Shown here in pieces: positions 44,583 to 55,585 of a stretch of DNA of 64,000 nt (its first letter is position 1; every line of letters starts with the position of its first letter). The stretch lies in the NCBI RefSeq assembly GCF_021730395.1, contig NW_026463158.1:1-64000 (forward strand), written 5' to 3'. Source of the DNA: Mercenaria mercenaria (taxonomy: Eukaryota; Mollusca; Bivalvia; Venerida; Veneridae). The notes beneath the pieces are model-generated. The model saw only the letters and a list, made by a program, of their open reading frames with translations. It ran no database searches and was not told the origin of the DNA. Both the position numbers and the translations under genes were made by a program.

Positions 44583-45596
44583 AACAAGAGCACCGCCTTG
44601 CGGGTGCTGACGCTCGTCTGATTTTTTTTGTGTAATAGAAATATTGTCCTACCCATGATTTTCTAAGTCTAAAAAGGGCCATCATTCTTGCAAAAAGCAG
44701 GATAGAGTTATGTTTCTTGATGTACAGTGTCCACTTAAGATGGTGAAAAACTGTTGCAAGTTTTAAAGCAATAGCTTTGATAGTTTATGAGAAAAGTTGA
44801 CTTAAACATAATACTCAACCAAGAAAATGATTTTCTAAGTCCAAAAGGGGCAATGATTATTGCAAAAAGCAGGATGGAGTTATGTTGCTTGCTGTACAGG
44901 GTCAGCTTATGATGGTGAACAAGTGTTGCAAGTTTCAAAGCAATAGCTTTGATAGTTTAAGAGAAAAAGTTGACCTAAACATAAAACTTAACCAAGAAAT
45001 CTGATATTTTCTAAGTCCAAAAGGGGCCATAAATCTTGCAAAAAGCAGGACGGAGTTATGTTTCTTGCTGTACAGGGTCAACTTATGATGGTGAACAAGT
45101 GTTGCAAGTTCTAAAGCAATAGCTTTGATAGTTTAGGATAAAAGCTGACCTAAACATAAAACGTAACCAAGAAAACTGATTTTCTAAGTCCAAAAGGGGC
45201 AATAAATCTTGCAAAAAGCAAGATGGAGTTATGTTTCTTGATGTACAGGGTCTGCTTATGATGGTGAACAAGTATTCCAAGTTTCAAAGCAATAGCTTTG
45301 ATAGTTTAGGAGAAAAGTTGACCTAAACATAAAACTTAACCAAGAAATCTGATATTTTCTAAGTACAAAAGGGGCCATAAATCTTGCAAAAAGCAAGATG
45401 GAGTTATGTTTCTTGCTATACAAGGTCAGCTTATGATGGTGAACAAGTATTCCAAGTTTCAAAGCAATAGCTTTGATAGTTTAGGAGAAAAGCTGACCTA
45501 AACATAAAACTTAACCAGGCAACACAGACGCCGACAACCGCTCAAGTGATGACAATAACTCATCATTTTTTTTCAAAAAATCAGATGAGCTAAAAA
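44583..45596 (+). mobile_element. Tandem-core element, family C
   Basis: AACAAGAGCACCGCCTTGCG with a GGGTGC hairpin and CTCGTCTGATTTTTT; 3' AAAAAATCAGATGAGC and TAAAAAG. Five units of about 176 bp (GCAAAAAGCAGGATGGAG, TTATGATGGTGAACAAGTG). The units give mirrored 65-68 codon frames on the minus strand that are not genes. Confidence 0.85.
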
Positions 45597-45611
45597 GGGG
45601 CATAATTTTAT

Positions 45612-46993
45612 AACAAGAGGGCCATGAAGGCCCTGTATCGCTCACCTGACCTACTGACCTAAAGATCATCAAGATCAACATTCTAACCAAGTTACATTAA
45701 GATATGGTCATAAATGTAGCCTCTAAAGTGTTAACTAGCTTTTCATTTGATTTGACCCGGTGACCTAGATTTTGATCCCACATGACCCAGATTCAAGCTT
45801 GACCTAAAGATCATCAAGATTAACATCCTGATTAAGTTTCAGTCAAAAAGATACAGTCATAAATGTGGCCTCTAGAGTGTTAACAAGCTGTTCCTTTGAT
45901 TTGGCCTAGTGACCTAGTTTTTGACCCCACCTGACCCAGATTTGATCAAAATTAACATTCTGACCAAGTTTCATTAAGATATGGTCATAAATGTGGCCAC
46001 TACAGTGTTAACAAGCTTTTCCTTTGATTTGACCTGGTGACCTAGTTTTTGACCCAAGATGACCCAATATCGAACTCGTCCAAGATTTTATTGAGCGTAA
46101 CATTCTGACCAAGTTTCATTAAGATTGGGCCAAAATTGTGACCTATAAGAGTGTTAACAAGCTTTTCCTTTGATTTGACCTGGTGACCTAGTTCTTGACC
46201 CCACCTGATCCAGATTTAAACTTGACCTATGGATCATCAAAAATAACATTCTGACCAAGTTTCATTAAGATATGGTCTTAAATGTGGCCTCTAAAGTGTT
46301 TACTAGCTTTTCCTTTGATTTGACCTGGTGACCTAGTTTTTGACCCTACATGACCCAGAATCAAACTGAATCTTGAGATCATCAAGATTAACATTCTGAC
46401 CAAGTTTCATGAAGATGTGGTCATAAATGTGACCTCAGGGCACTCGTTTGGCCATTTTTGGGGCCGAATATGGGTACCATTCCCCTCCTAAAATAATATG
46501 TTTTTTCCCCCTTTCTTAGAAGAAAATTCCCCTGTCAGGCTGATGATAGGTTGTTTGTGCCTCAAAGGAAAATTACTGTTGCAATATAGTCACATCAGTT
46601 AGAAATGATTGAAAACAGTACTGAAAGGTAGTTACATATACATGGCTTAAACTTCCCCTTTTCGTCTTAAAATGTCGAATAATTCCCCTAAGTGAGGGTA
46701 TGGGTACCTGTCCCCTAAAGTTGTCTAGTGCCCTGGACCTCTACAGTGTTTAAAAGCTTTTCCTCTGATCTGACCTGGTGACCTAGTTTTTGACCCCAGA
46801 TGACCCAATATCGAACTCGTCCAAGATTTTATTGAGGGTAACATTCTGACCAAGTTTCATTAAGACTGGGCCAAAACTGTGACCTCTAGAGTGTTAACAG
46901 TCAAATTGTTGACGACGGACGGACGGGCGACAACGGACACAGGGCGATCACAAAAGCTCACCTTGAGCACTTTGTGCTCAGGTGAGCTATAAA
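45612..46993 (+). mobile_element. Tandem-core element A5, with a nested TIR element
   Basis: AACAAGAGGGCCATGAAGGC to CACTTTGTGCTCAGGTGAG and CTATAAA. Same units as A4. A 300 bp element is nested at 46436-46735. Confidence 0.9.
46436..46735. mobile_element. Short TIR element, 5 bp target duplication
   Basis: CAGGGCACTCGTTTGGCC at one end and, inverted, CAGGGCACTAGACAAC at the other. Flanked by GACCT (46431-46435 and 46736-46740). hAT-like ends with a 5 bp duplication. Confidence 0.8.
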
Positions 46994-46999
46994 TGCAAG

Positions 47000-47360
47000 G
47001 CAGAGTTTATATATGGAACCTTTGCATTACATGACAGATCATCACAGCAAACAAGTGTATAAAGTTTCAATCCATTCCAATTATTGTTTAGATCTACTGA
47101 GATACCAGCTTACAAACAAAAACTTACCCCGCGCAAAAAAAAAAAAAAAAAGAAGTTGAAAAATTGGCATAATTTTGTAAAAAAAAAAGCAAAACAGAGT
47201 TATGAAAGCTGCTTAATGTTTTTCAGATTATCAGAGAATAAGTGTGTGAAGAGTCAATCCATTCCCATAAGTGGTTACTGAGATACCAGCTTACATACAA
47301 AAACAAATCGAGACACTGACAAGTCCAATAGCTCCACCTGTTCTTATAATATTTGAGCTA
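47000..47360 (+). mobile_element. Decayed tandem-core element, family I
   Basis: Two units (GAGATACCAGCTTACA, AAAACAGAGTTATG) lead to CAATAGCTCCACCTG and a terminal TTGAGCTAAAAAAGG. A long A run (47124-47141) lies inside. Confidence 0.55.
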
Positions 47361-47639
47361 AAAAAGGAACAGAGGAATCCTACTAATATAGGTAAATATA
47401 TGTAATGAGAAAATATATTTAAAAAATCAACCTACTGTGAACAAATGTGCTGTTGGGACAATCTGAAAATATTGACAAAGAAATTACCTACAAACAAGTA
47501 TTTATTACAAATAAAAATATAGCAAATTTGTTCAGAATGATGCAAAAGCTACAAAAAACATCCTTAATGAACCTTAAATGCAATTCTATGTTTGAATACA
47601 ACTAGTTTAACCACTGACGCTAGATTCATGAAAAAAAAT

Positions 47640-47952
47640 ATGGAAACAAAAATTTAAGCTTTTTGATCTTTGACCCCTAAGTGTGATCCTGATCTTGGAC
47701 TTTTCACCTGGGTCGTGGCACTCTGAAAGTAGTTTTTGGTAAGATTAACAACTGATGCTAGTTTTATCCAAAACTTCTAAGCAGTTTAAGAAATATGAAG
47801 CAGATATATAGGAAGTTAAATTATTTGACCTTTGACCTCCAAGAGTGAAACTGACCTTGGTCAAAGTGACCTGGGTTGTGTGCTCTGCATATTTTACTGA
47901 TGAAGTTAATAATAGATGATAGATTTCTGAAAATCTTCTCAGCAAATTCAAA
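47640..47952 (+). repeat. Older repeat split by element A6
   Basis: CTTTGACCCCTAAGTGTGA and CAAAGTGACCTGGGTTGTG; a piece with similar words (TTAAGCTTTATGATCTGTGA, AGTGACCCAGGTCA) continues at 52400-52480 after A6 and D. Confidence 0.45.
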
Positions 47953-48108
47953 CAAGAGGACCATGATGGTCCTGAATCGCTCACCTGTCCCCACATGACC
48001 CAGTTTTAAACAGAGTATGATGTTGTTTTTTTCTATTATTTGACATTGTGACCTAGTTTTTGAGCTCATGTGACCCAGTGTTGAATCTGACCTAGATATC
48101 ATCAAGAT

Positions 48109-50165
48109 AACAAGAGGGCCATGATGGCCCTATATCGCTCACCTGTTATCATTGCACTTGAGGACAAGAAGGTCCTCAGTAAAATATCAAAGTCCAAAGG
48201 ACAGGAACAACAAAGGGAAGAAATTTAACCAAAAAGAAAAAAAAATCTTACAAGGTATAGATATGTCAAAATACACCTAACAGGCTGTCTAGCATACCCT
48301 GACAAAAAATTAGGGCTACTTTTAGGGCAATTTGTACAAAAAAATAGGGCTAAAATTAGGAATTTGGTACAATTTTAAGGAAATTTTAGGGCTAAATTTA
48401 GGAATCTTCAAATTAAAATATGGACTTTAAAGACCATGTAATGTGCTTACCTTTATGTGACTGACATAAAAGTAACTCACAAATAGTGCTTTATTTACAG
48501 AAAAGACGTCTACCACTGGTAAATTGCTTTGAACTGTGCTAAACTGTTTTTTTCTGAATTAGAAGAACTTTTAAACAACATTTAAAACATTTTCTCTTTT
48601 TGATCATTGCAAAAAAGTTAAAAAATTAGGAATTTTTGTGAAAAAATAGGGCCTTTTTAGGAATTTCCTTTGATTTTTTTTAAAAAAATAGGAATTTTAG
48701 CCAAATTGAAAAAAAATAGGAAAAAGTAGGAATTTTAGGGACGCTAGACAGCCTGACCTAAAAATTGGAGGTACCATCCATGTTGTACCACAGAAAAGTG
48801 GTCTCGGTTTTTCCCTACGGCCAATAATAAAAAAGTTACTAAAAATAAGCTATTTATATTAACGTAAAAGGGAAGTAATTAAAAAGAAAATTATTGTAAA
48901 TGAACAAAAGAAGGATCTGCCAAATAAATCTGTTCACATAAATGAAATTTCAGATCAGTATCTTCATTAGTTACGGAGATATACCGATTTTAATTTGAAA
49001 TAAAGGGAGGTAATTTGACATAAAATCAGTCCATAGTTATCTACCCTGATTGGCTCAGTCCAACTAATGACAATAATGAAATTTCAAATAAGTCCTATAA
49101 GTACTTACTGATATAAATCCATTTTGACTACAATCAGGGGAGGTAATCAGATATAAAATAACTCTGGAATCTACGATTGGATCTGATTTGTCATGGAATC
49201 CAAGATTTATTGTTCTTGAAGATATTTTGGAAGTTTGTATCAAATAAAACCATAAATGAAATCTCTATATGACTGCAAAAGCCAAAATAGCCAATTTTTG
49301 GACCTTTAAGGGGCCATAACTCTGGAACCCATGATGGAATCTGGCCAGTTCAAGAAAGGAACCAAGATCTTGTGGTGATACAAGTTGTGTGCAAGGTTGG
49401 TTAAAATCAAATCATAAATGAAGTTGCTATTGTGCAGACAAGGTCAAAATAGCTAATTTTGGCCCTTTCAGGGGCCATAATTCTGGAACCCATTATGGGA
49501 ACTGGCCGGTTCAACAAAGGAACTGAGATCTTATGGCAATACAAGTTTTGTGCAAGTTTTATTAAATTCAAATCATAAATGAAGCTGCTATTGTGCAGAC
49601 AAGGTCAAAATAGCTAATGGCCTCTGGAACCCATAATGGAATTTAGCCAGTTCAAGAAAGGAACCAAGATCTTATAGTGATACAAGTTGTGTGCAAGTCT
49701 GGTTAAAATCAAATCATAAATGAAGCTGCTATTGTGCAGACAAGGTCAAAATAGCTAATTCTGGCCCTTTCAGGGGCCATAACTCTGGAACCCATAATGG
49801 GATCTGGCCAGTTCAAGAAAGGAACCAAGATCTTATGGTGATACAAGTTGTGTGCCAGTTTGGTAAAAATCAAATCATAAATAAAGCTGCTATTGTGCAG
49901 ACAAGGTCAAAATAGCTGATTTTTGCCCTTTCAGGGGCCATAACTCTGGAACTAATAATGGGATCTGGCCAGTTCAAGAAAGGAACCGAGATCTTATGGT
50001 GATACAAGTTGTGTGCAAGTTTGGTTAAAATAAAATCATAAACGAAACCACTATCGTGCAGACACGAAATTGTTGACGCACGCACGCACGTACGCACGGA
50101 CTGACGACGGACGAAGGGTGATCACAAAAGCTCACCTTGTCACTATGTGACAGGTGAGCTAAAAA
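48109..50165 (+). mobile_element. Tandem-core element A7, nested in A6
   Basis: Interrupts A6 after GATATCATCAAGAT; A6 resumes with ATTCTAACCAATTTTCATG. Own ends AACAAGAGGGCCATGATGG and CTTGTCACTATGTGACAGG, then TGAGCTAAAAA. Later units of about 150 bp differ in words (GGGGCCATAACTCTGGAACC, AAGAAAGGAACCAAGATC). Confidence 0.9.
48281..48755. mobile_element. TIR element with AGGG-rich body, 6 bp target duplication
   Basis: Perfect 13 bp ends CAGGCTGTCTAGC and GCTAGACAGCCTG, flanked by ACCTAA (48275-48280, 48756-48761). The 475 bp body repeats the words TTAGGG, TTAGGAATTT and TAGGGCTAAA. No coding capacity. hAT-like or IS3EU-like by its ends and duplication length. Confidence 0.9.
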
Positions 50166-51753
50166 TTCTAACCAATTTTCATGAAGAGCCATTGAAAAAT
50201 ATGGCCTCTAGAGAGGTCACAAGATTTTTTATTATCTGACCTACTGACCTAGTTATTGATGGCATGTGACCCAGTTTCGAACTTGACCTAGATATCATCA
50301 AGGTGAACATTCTGACCAATTTTCATGAAGATCCATTTAAAAGTATGGCCTCTAGAGAGGTCACAAGGTTTTTCTATTTTTAGACCTACTGACCTAGTTT
50401 TTGACTGCAGTTGACCCAGTTTCGAACTTGATCTAGATATCATCAAGATGAACATTCAGACCAACTTTCATACAGATCCCATGAAAAATATGGCCTCTAG
50501 AGAGGTCACAAGGTTTTCTTATTATTTGACCTACTGACCTAGTTATTGACAACACGTGACCCAGTTTCGAACTTGACCTAGATATCATCAAGGTGAACAT
50601 TCTCACTTATTTTTATGAAGATCCATTGAAAAGTATGGCCTCTAGAGAGGTCACAAGGTTTTTCTATTTTTAGACCTACTGACCTAGTTTTTGACCGCAG
50701 TTGATCCAGTTTCGAACTTGACCTAGTATCATCAAGATAAAAATTCTAACCAATTTTCATACAGATCCCATGAAAAATATGGCCTCTAGAGAGGTCACAA
50801 GGTTTTTTTGTTATTTGACCTACTGACCTAGTTATTGATGGCACATGACCCAGTTTCAAACTTGACCTAGATATCATTAAGGTGAACATTCTGACCAATT
50901 TTCATGAAGATCCAATCACAAGTATGGCCTCTAGAGAGGTCACAAGGTTTTTCTATTTTTAGACCTACTGACCTAGTTTTTGACTGCAGTTGACCCAGTT
51001 TCAAACTTGACCTAGATATCATCAAGATGAACATTCGAACCGACTTTCATACAGATCCCATGAAAAATATAGCCTCTAAAGCGGTCACAAGGTTTTTTTA
51101 TCATTTGACCTACTGACCTAGTTTTTGATGGCACGTGACCCAGTTTCGAACTTGACCTAGATATCATCAAGCTAAACATTCTGACCAATTTTCATGAAGA
51201 TCCATTCACAAGTATGGCCTCTAGAGAGGTCAAAAGGTTTTTCTATTTTTAGACCTACTGACCTAGTTTTTGACCGCAGTTGACCCAGTTTCAAACTTCA
51301 CCTAGATATCATCAAGATGAACATTCTAACCAACTTTCATACAGATCCCATGAAAAATATAGCCTCTAGAGAGGTCACAAGGTTTTTTTATCATATGACC
51401 TACTGATCTAGTTTTTGATGGCACGTGACCCGGTTTCGAACTTGACCTAGATATCATCAAGGTGAACATTCTGAATAACTTTCATGAAAACATCCATTGA
51501 AAAGTATGGCCTCTAGAGAGGTCACAAGGTTTTTCTATTTTTAGACCTACTGACCTAGTTTTCGATCGTAGTTGACCCAGTTTCGAACTTGACCTAGATA
51601 TCATCAAGATAAACATTCTGACCAACTTTCATAAAGATCCCATGAAAAATGTGACCTCTAGAGTGGTCACAAGCAAAAGTTTACGCACGCACGGATGACG
51701 GACGCTGCGCGATCACAAAAGCTCACATTGTCACTTTGTGACATGTGAGCTAA

Positions 51754-52400
51754 AAAAGAGCGCCACCTAAGGGTGCCATCACTCGCCTGCAAGTGCTGGT
51801 CAGTATGTAAGAAATGAGTTATTGCTCAGAATTTCTAAGTACAAAAAGGGCCATAATTCTGACAAAATTCAGGTTAGAGTTATCGTTCTTGGCCTACACA
51901 GTCAACTTATGATTATAAACAAGTGTGCAAAGTTTCAAAGCTGAAGCTCTTACAGTTTTTGAAAAATGGTGGACCTAAACAAAAATTTTAACTAAGTACA
52001 AAAGGGCCATATTTCTCTCAAAATGCGTATCAGAGTTATGGTCCTTATGGTCCTTGGCCAACATAATCACCTAATGATGATAAACAAGTCTGCAAAGTTT
52101 CAAAGATGTAGCACTTATAGTTTCTGAGAAAAGGGACCTAAACAAAATTTTTTCCAAGAAACTCAAATTTTCTTAGTACAAAAAGGGCCATAATTCAGAC
52201 AAAATGCATATCAGAGTTATGGTTCTTGGCTTATACAGTTAACTAATGATGATAAATAAGTGTGCAAAGTTTCAAAGCTGTAGCTCTTATGATTTTTGAG
52301 AAAAAGTGGACCTAAACAAAAAGTTTAACCAACAACAACGCCAACTATCAAGTAACAACATTACCTCAGAGATTTTTTCTCAAAAATCAGACGAGCTAAA
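51754..52400 (+). mobile_element. Tandem-core element, family D
   Basis: AAAAGAGCGCCACCTAAGGG, then CTCGCCTG; 3' CTCAAAAATCAGACGAGC and TAAA. Three units of about 170 bp with CCATAATTCTGACAAAAT and CAAGTGTGCAAAGTTTC. Its A tract abuts the end of A6. Confidence 0.75.
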
Positions 52401-52590
52401 GATGAACTGGGCATGAATTTAAGCTTTATGATCTGTGACTTTGACCTTGGACTTAGTGACCCAGGTCAATCTTCCCAGCAGATGAGAAGATATACTGCAG
52501 ACACAAATTTATGGACACATGATATAATAATAACTTAATGAACATGCTACTGGCAGCCAAACCCTGTTGATTTGAACAGAGTGCCAACAG

Positions 52591-52709
52591 TTCAACACAC
52601 TGGCACCAGAACAGAAAGAAAATGCCTCTGTACATGTTATATCCTACCCCTAGGTATTCTATAAGAACCATGGTCATGAACAGGAAAATATACTAACCCG
52701 TTTCAATCG
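52591..52709 (-). repeat. Inverted repeat, left arm
   Basis: On the minus strand CGATTGAAACGGGTTAGTAT to TGGTGCCAGTG and TTGAAC. Near identical to 53371-53488 on the plus strand, with a few differences over 119 bp. Confidence 0.85.
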
Positions 52710-52785
52710 AACATTTCTCAACTTCAACGCACAGTTCGGTGAATGGGTACCTAGTATATTGAACAAGCGATAATTTATCTTCCAT
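52698..52785 (-). other. Possible first exon, product unknown
   Basis: ATG at 52785 begins a 29-codon frame (MEDKLSLVQYTRYPFTEL and CVEVEKCSIET) that meets a good donor GTTAGT at 52697. It could be the 5' exon of TMEM143, but joining it to 43246 puts the rest out of frame, so it would be an upstream ORF. It could also be chance. Confidence 0.25.
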
Positions 52786-53370
52786 CGTGCACCAGTCACA
52801 TTGTCTCAATATTTCATATTGCTGAGATTATCAACATATTTTATGCTTTCGTCAACGTTACAGAAAAAACTTGCTTGACCTTCCCTAATGAACATCCGGT
52901 CTAGAGGTCACGGCAGTGTGCACATGTTTGGCGAAATGTAAACAAACAAAAACAGAATTAAAAAAATCACAATTTTACACTAAAACTCGAAATGATGAAT
53001 GAAATTCATCTTGTATATGATCTTTAATTTAAAATCGTACATTGGTCTGCATCTGTTCTGTTTATTTTATTCATTTTGCACATTTATGCTGCATTTTCAC
53101 ATTTTAGCGAACACGTGTAGTGAAATGACGATTGACAAACATTTTCACAACAGCCAATCAGAATAGTTTTGTAATCTAGAACGGAACTTCACCAGGGAAG
53201 TTCAAGCAAGTTTTTTGTGTAACGTTGAAATAACTATAAACTACGCGTTGTTTTTCTAAGATAAGATGTATTGAAGAAATGTGACCGGTACACAATTGAA
53301 GATAAATTACCACTTGTTTGATATCCATAGTACACATTTACCGAGCTGCGTGTTTTAGGTATGAAATGCG
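52710..53370. promoter_or_regulatory. Spacer between inverted arms, promoter candidate
   Basis: 660 bp, non-repetitive, with GCCAATCAG (a CCAAT box) at about 53152 and an E-box-like CACGTG near 53115. Both flanking arms begin with the same donor-like CGG/GTTAGT, pointing outward. Inference only. Confidence 0.3.
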
Positions 53371-53488
53371 CGATTGAAACGGGTTAGTATATTTACCCTT
53401 CATGACCATGGTTCTTATAGAATACCTAGGGGTAGGGTATAACATGTACAGAGGCATTTTCTTTCTGTTCTGGTGCCAGTGGTTCAAC
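53371..53488 (+). repeat. Inverted repeat, right arm
   Basis: Plus-strand copy of the 52591-52709 arm (ATACCTAGGGGTAGGGTATA, TTTCTTTCTGTTCTGGTGCC). Confidence 0.85.
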
Positions 53489-53925
53489 ACAGCAAATTTC
53501 ATATGTATTTTAAAATAGTTCACTAAATGAGCAGACAAGATGTCAATTTTCTCAATCTCAACTAATTCAGTTCCATAATTTCAGATACTCATTCAAACTA
53601 GCTTGTAATCAAACTGTACATAGATTTTACAGGCATACACATTCTGCATAAGAATGCCTGATATCAAAGAATATATCATAATAAATTATACCTGTTTTTG
53701 AGATGACACTGTCAGTAGTATTTTTTTTATAAATTCAAGGGCCGAAACTCTGGCAGTACTAATCTGATGTGGCTGGTTATGGAACTGGGCCTATAGGATT
53801 TTTATTTAGTTACACATTCTATGTACATTATTTCATGTTCCAAGGGAAAATACTGTAGTAACTCAGCGGACTGTCAATTTTGTTAATTTTTGAGAAATTC
53901 AATGGACGTAACTCAAAGCTATGAG

Positions 53926-55580
53926 CAGGTCAGGGAGATGGCTTGTTTGCACCAGGCTGGTTCGTTTGAACCAGGCTGATACAATTGACCCATAACAAGA
54001 CATAGGCCTAAAGAACCATATCATTTAAAATATCAAATTGTGTTGAAAGACTTGTAAAAATATGTGCTTAGAAACACATTCTTAATCTTGTTTTGGCGTG
54101 TATGCATGCTTACTTCTGAGCGTGTACTTTGTGCTCAGACAAGCTAAATATGTTGCCTTGACGGGATTTTTGCCGCAGAACGAAGAGAATATGGAACGGA
54201 TTTAAAACTGTTAGTAAAGCAGGAGTTATATGTATCGATTTTACTGTAATTTTCAACTTTTATATGTTATTTTGCTGTGTTTCATCAGTTTGTCGCGATT
54301 TTGCAATTTTCCCAGCTGTATTATGATCATGTGATTGAAAGTAGCCAGCTGATGCTGGCAAAAGCAGGAAGATAACTGAAACAGTACAAAGGGAGAAAAA
54401 TTTTACCAAATTTTAGTTACGGATGCAGGGGAATATGAATATGGGGTTGTATCTCTAATCAGCAGAAGTCAATATGTTTTCTTCCTCCTTTATCTCTTGG
54501 ATTTTACAAATGGCCGAAATAAAGATTTTCCAACAGTTACATTATTTTATTTTAAGAATTTGGTAAAATCAATGGCAGTGATCTGCCGAGGATCAAAAAA
54601 GGTGGAACAAATGTCCCAAAGGTATGAAAAATGTGGGGACATTTTAAAAATCTTGGGGACAACAAATTTTGTCTAAATGTCAATGATATAAATCAGTGAC
54701 ATTACTACAATTGTAGTATCTATTGTAATCCAAACATTGGTACTTATTAAACCAACACTCCTGAAATTTGGAGTCACTTCACTTGTAGGCTTCATCCGAA
54801 AGGAATTTTCTGCACACTTTGGGGTTTAATTTTGTAATGATTTAAGTATTTGAGATGATAGGGCAGACAATGGATTCGTTTTCAATTTCACCTGCTGAGA
54901 CATTGGTGGAGAACGGTAAGCAACAGTGGGTGGAGAACGGTAAAAAACATCGGGGTTTCTGTGGTCTATGGAGCTGTTTATGAAGCGACATAAAGTAATA
55001 AGACATAAATCATTAGACTGAACGTTTTTCTTGTCTGCAGATACAGAAATATAACTTAAAATTGTTCATTGTCTTTTTGCTGGCGAGTCAAAGGGACATT
55101 TTTGTGGGAAACTCTTCAATTGGGATGCAGAAGAAATGTGAACGATTCGCACTCAGTGCCGGTTGTCCACACGCACATTCGTCCCCAAAATTTTCGTAAC
55201 GTGACAAGTGGCGCTTCTTGACCAATTTTAGCACGACAATCGTAATTTTTACGCGACATTCTCGTGTCATCGCGGCCTTGGCAGATCACTGAATGGTGAC
55301 CTAAGCGTACAAAATAACTTACCTGTTTGCAAAGTGATTCGCAGATTGTTGAGTCAAATTCATTGAAATATAGTTGCATTGCATAAGTGAAAGTTCTATA
55401 AACCAGAAAATGTCCTTACCATGATGCGAATATCGACACAATGATTTTTTTCAGTCCACTTCAAAAACTGAAACGCTATGCGTCTCATGATTTATGGTTC
55501 ATTAGGCCTATGTATACATGTCTTATTATGGGTCAACTGAACTAGCCTGGTTCAAATAGGCCATAGATCTCTATGACCTG
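53926..55580. mobile_element. TIR element, 5 bp target duplication, with a nested TIR element
   Basis: Ends CAGGTCAGGGAGATGGC and, inverted, CAGGTCATAGAGATCTATGG, with further inverted sequence to about 54020/55490 (GAACCAGGCT, TTGACCCATAA, AAGACAT). Flanked by ATGAG on both sides (53921-53925, 55581-55585). 1655 bp including the nested element. Confidence 0.8.
54576..55291. mobile_element. Nested TIR element, 5 bp target duplication
   Basis: Ends CAGTGATCTGCCGAGG and, inverted, CAGTGATCTGCCAAGG, flanked by AATGG (54571-54575, 55292-55296). 716 bp. Longer inverted similarity inward (AATGTCCC/AATGTCGC, TTTTGGGGAC) gives a mirrored open frame at 55116-55379 that is not a gene. Confidence 0.8.
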
Positions 55581-55585
55581 ATGAG

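Larger units (their letters stand above)
47953..51757 (+). mobile_element. Tandem-core element A6 (TGTCAC hairpin subfamily), holding A7
   Basis: AACAAGAGGACCATGATGGT to CATTGTCACTTTGTGACATG and TGAGCTAAAAA. After the nested A7 (to 50165) there are about eleven units of about 145 bp (CTCTAGAGAGGTCACAAGG, TTTTTAGACCTACTGACC, TCAAACTTGACCTAGATATC). Confidence 0.9.

Noticed and set aside
44735-45462. Series of 65-68 codon frames on the minus strand with similar peptides
   Set aside because: They are translations of the family C tandem units.
52698-52785. First coding exon of TMEM143
   Set aside because: Joined to 43246 it leads to a frame that meets a stop in exon 2; the presequence-like start at 43228 fits the family better.
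55116-55379. 87-codon frame with CQGRDDTR
   Set aside because: Lies in the inverted arm of the 54576-55291 element and has a mirrored partner at the other end.
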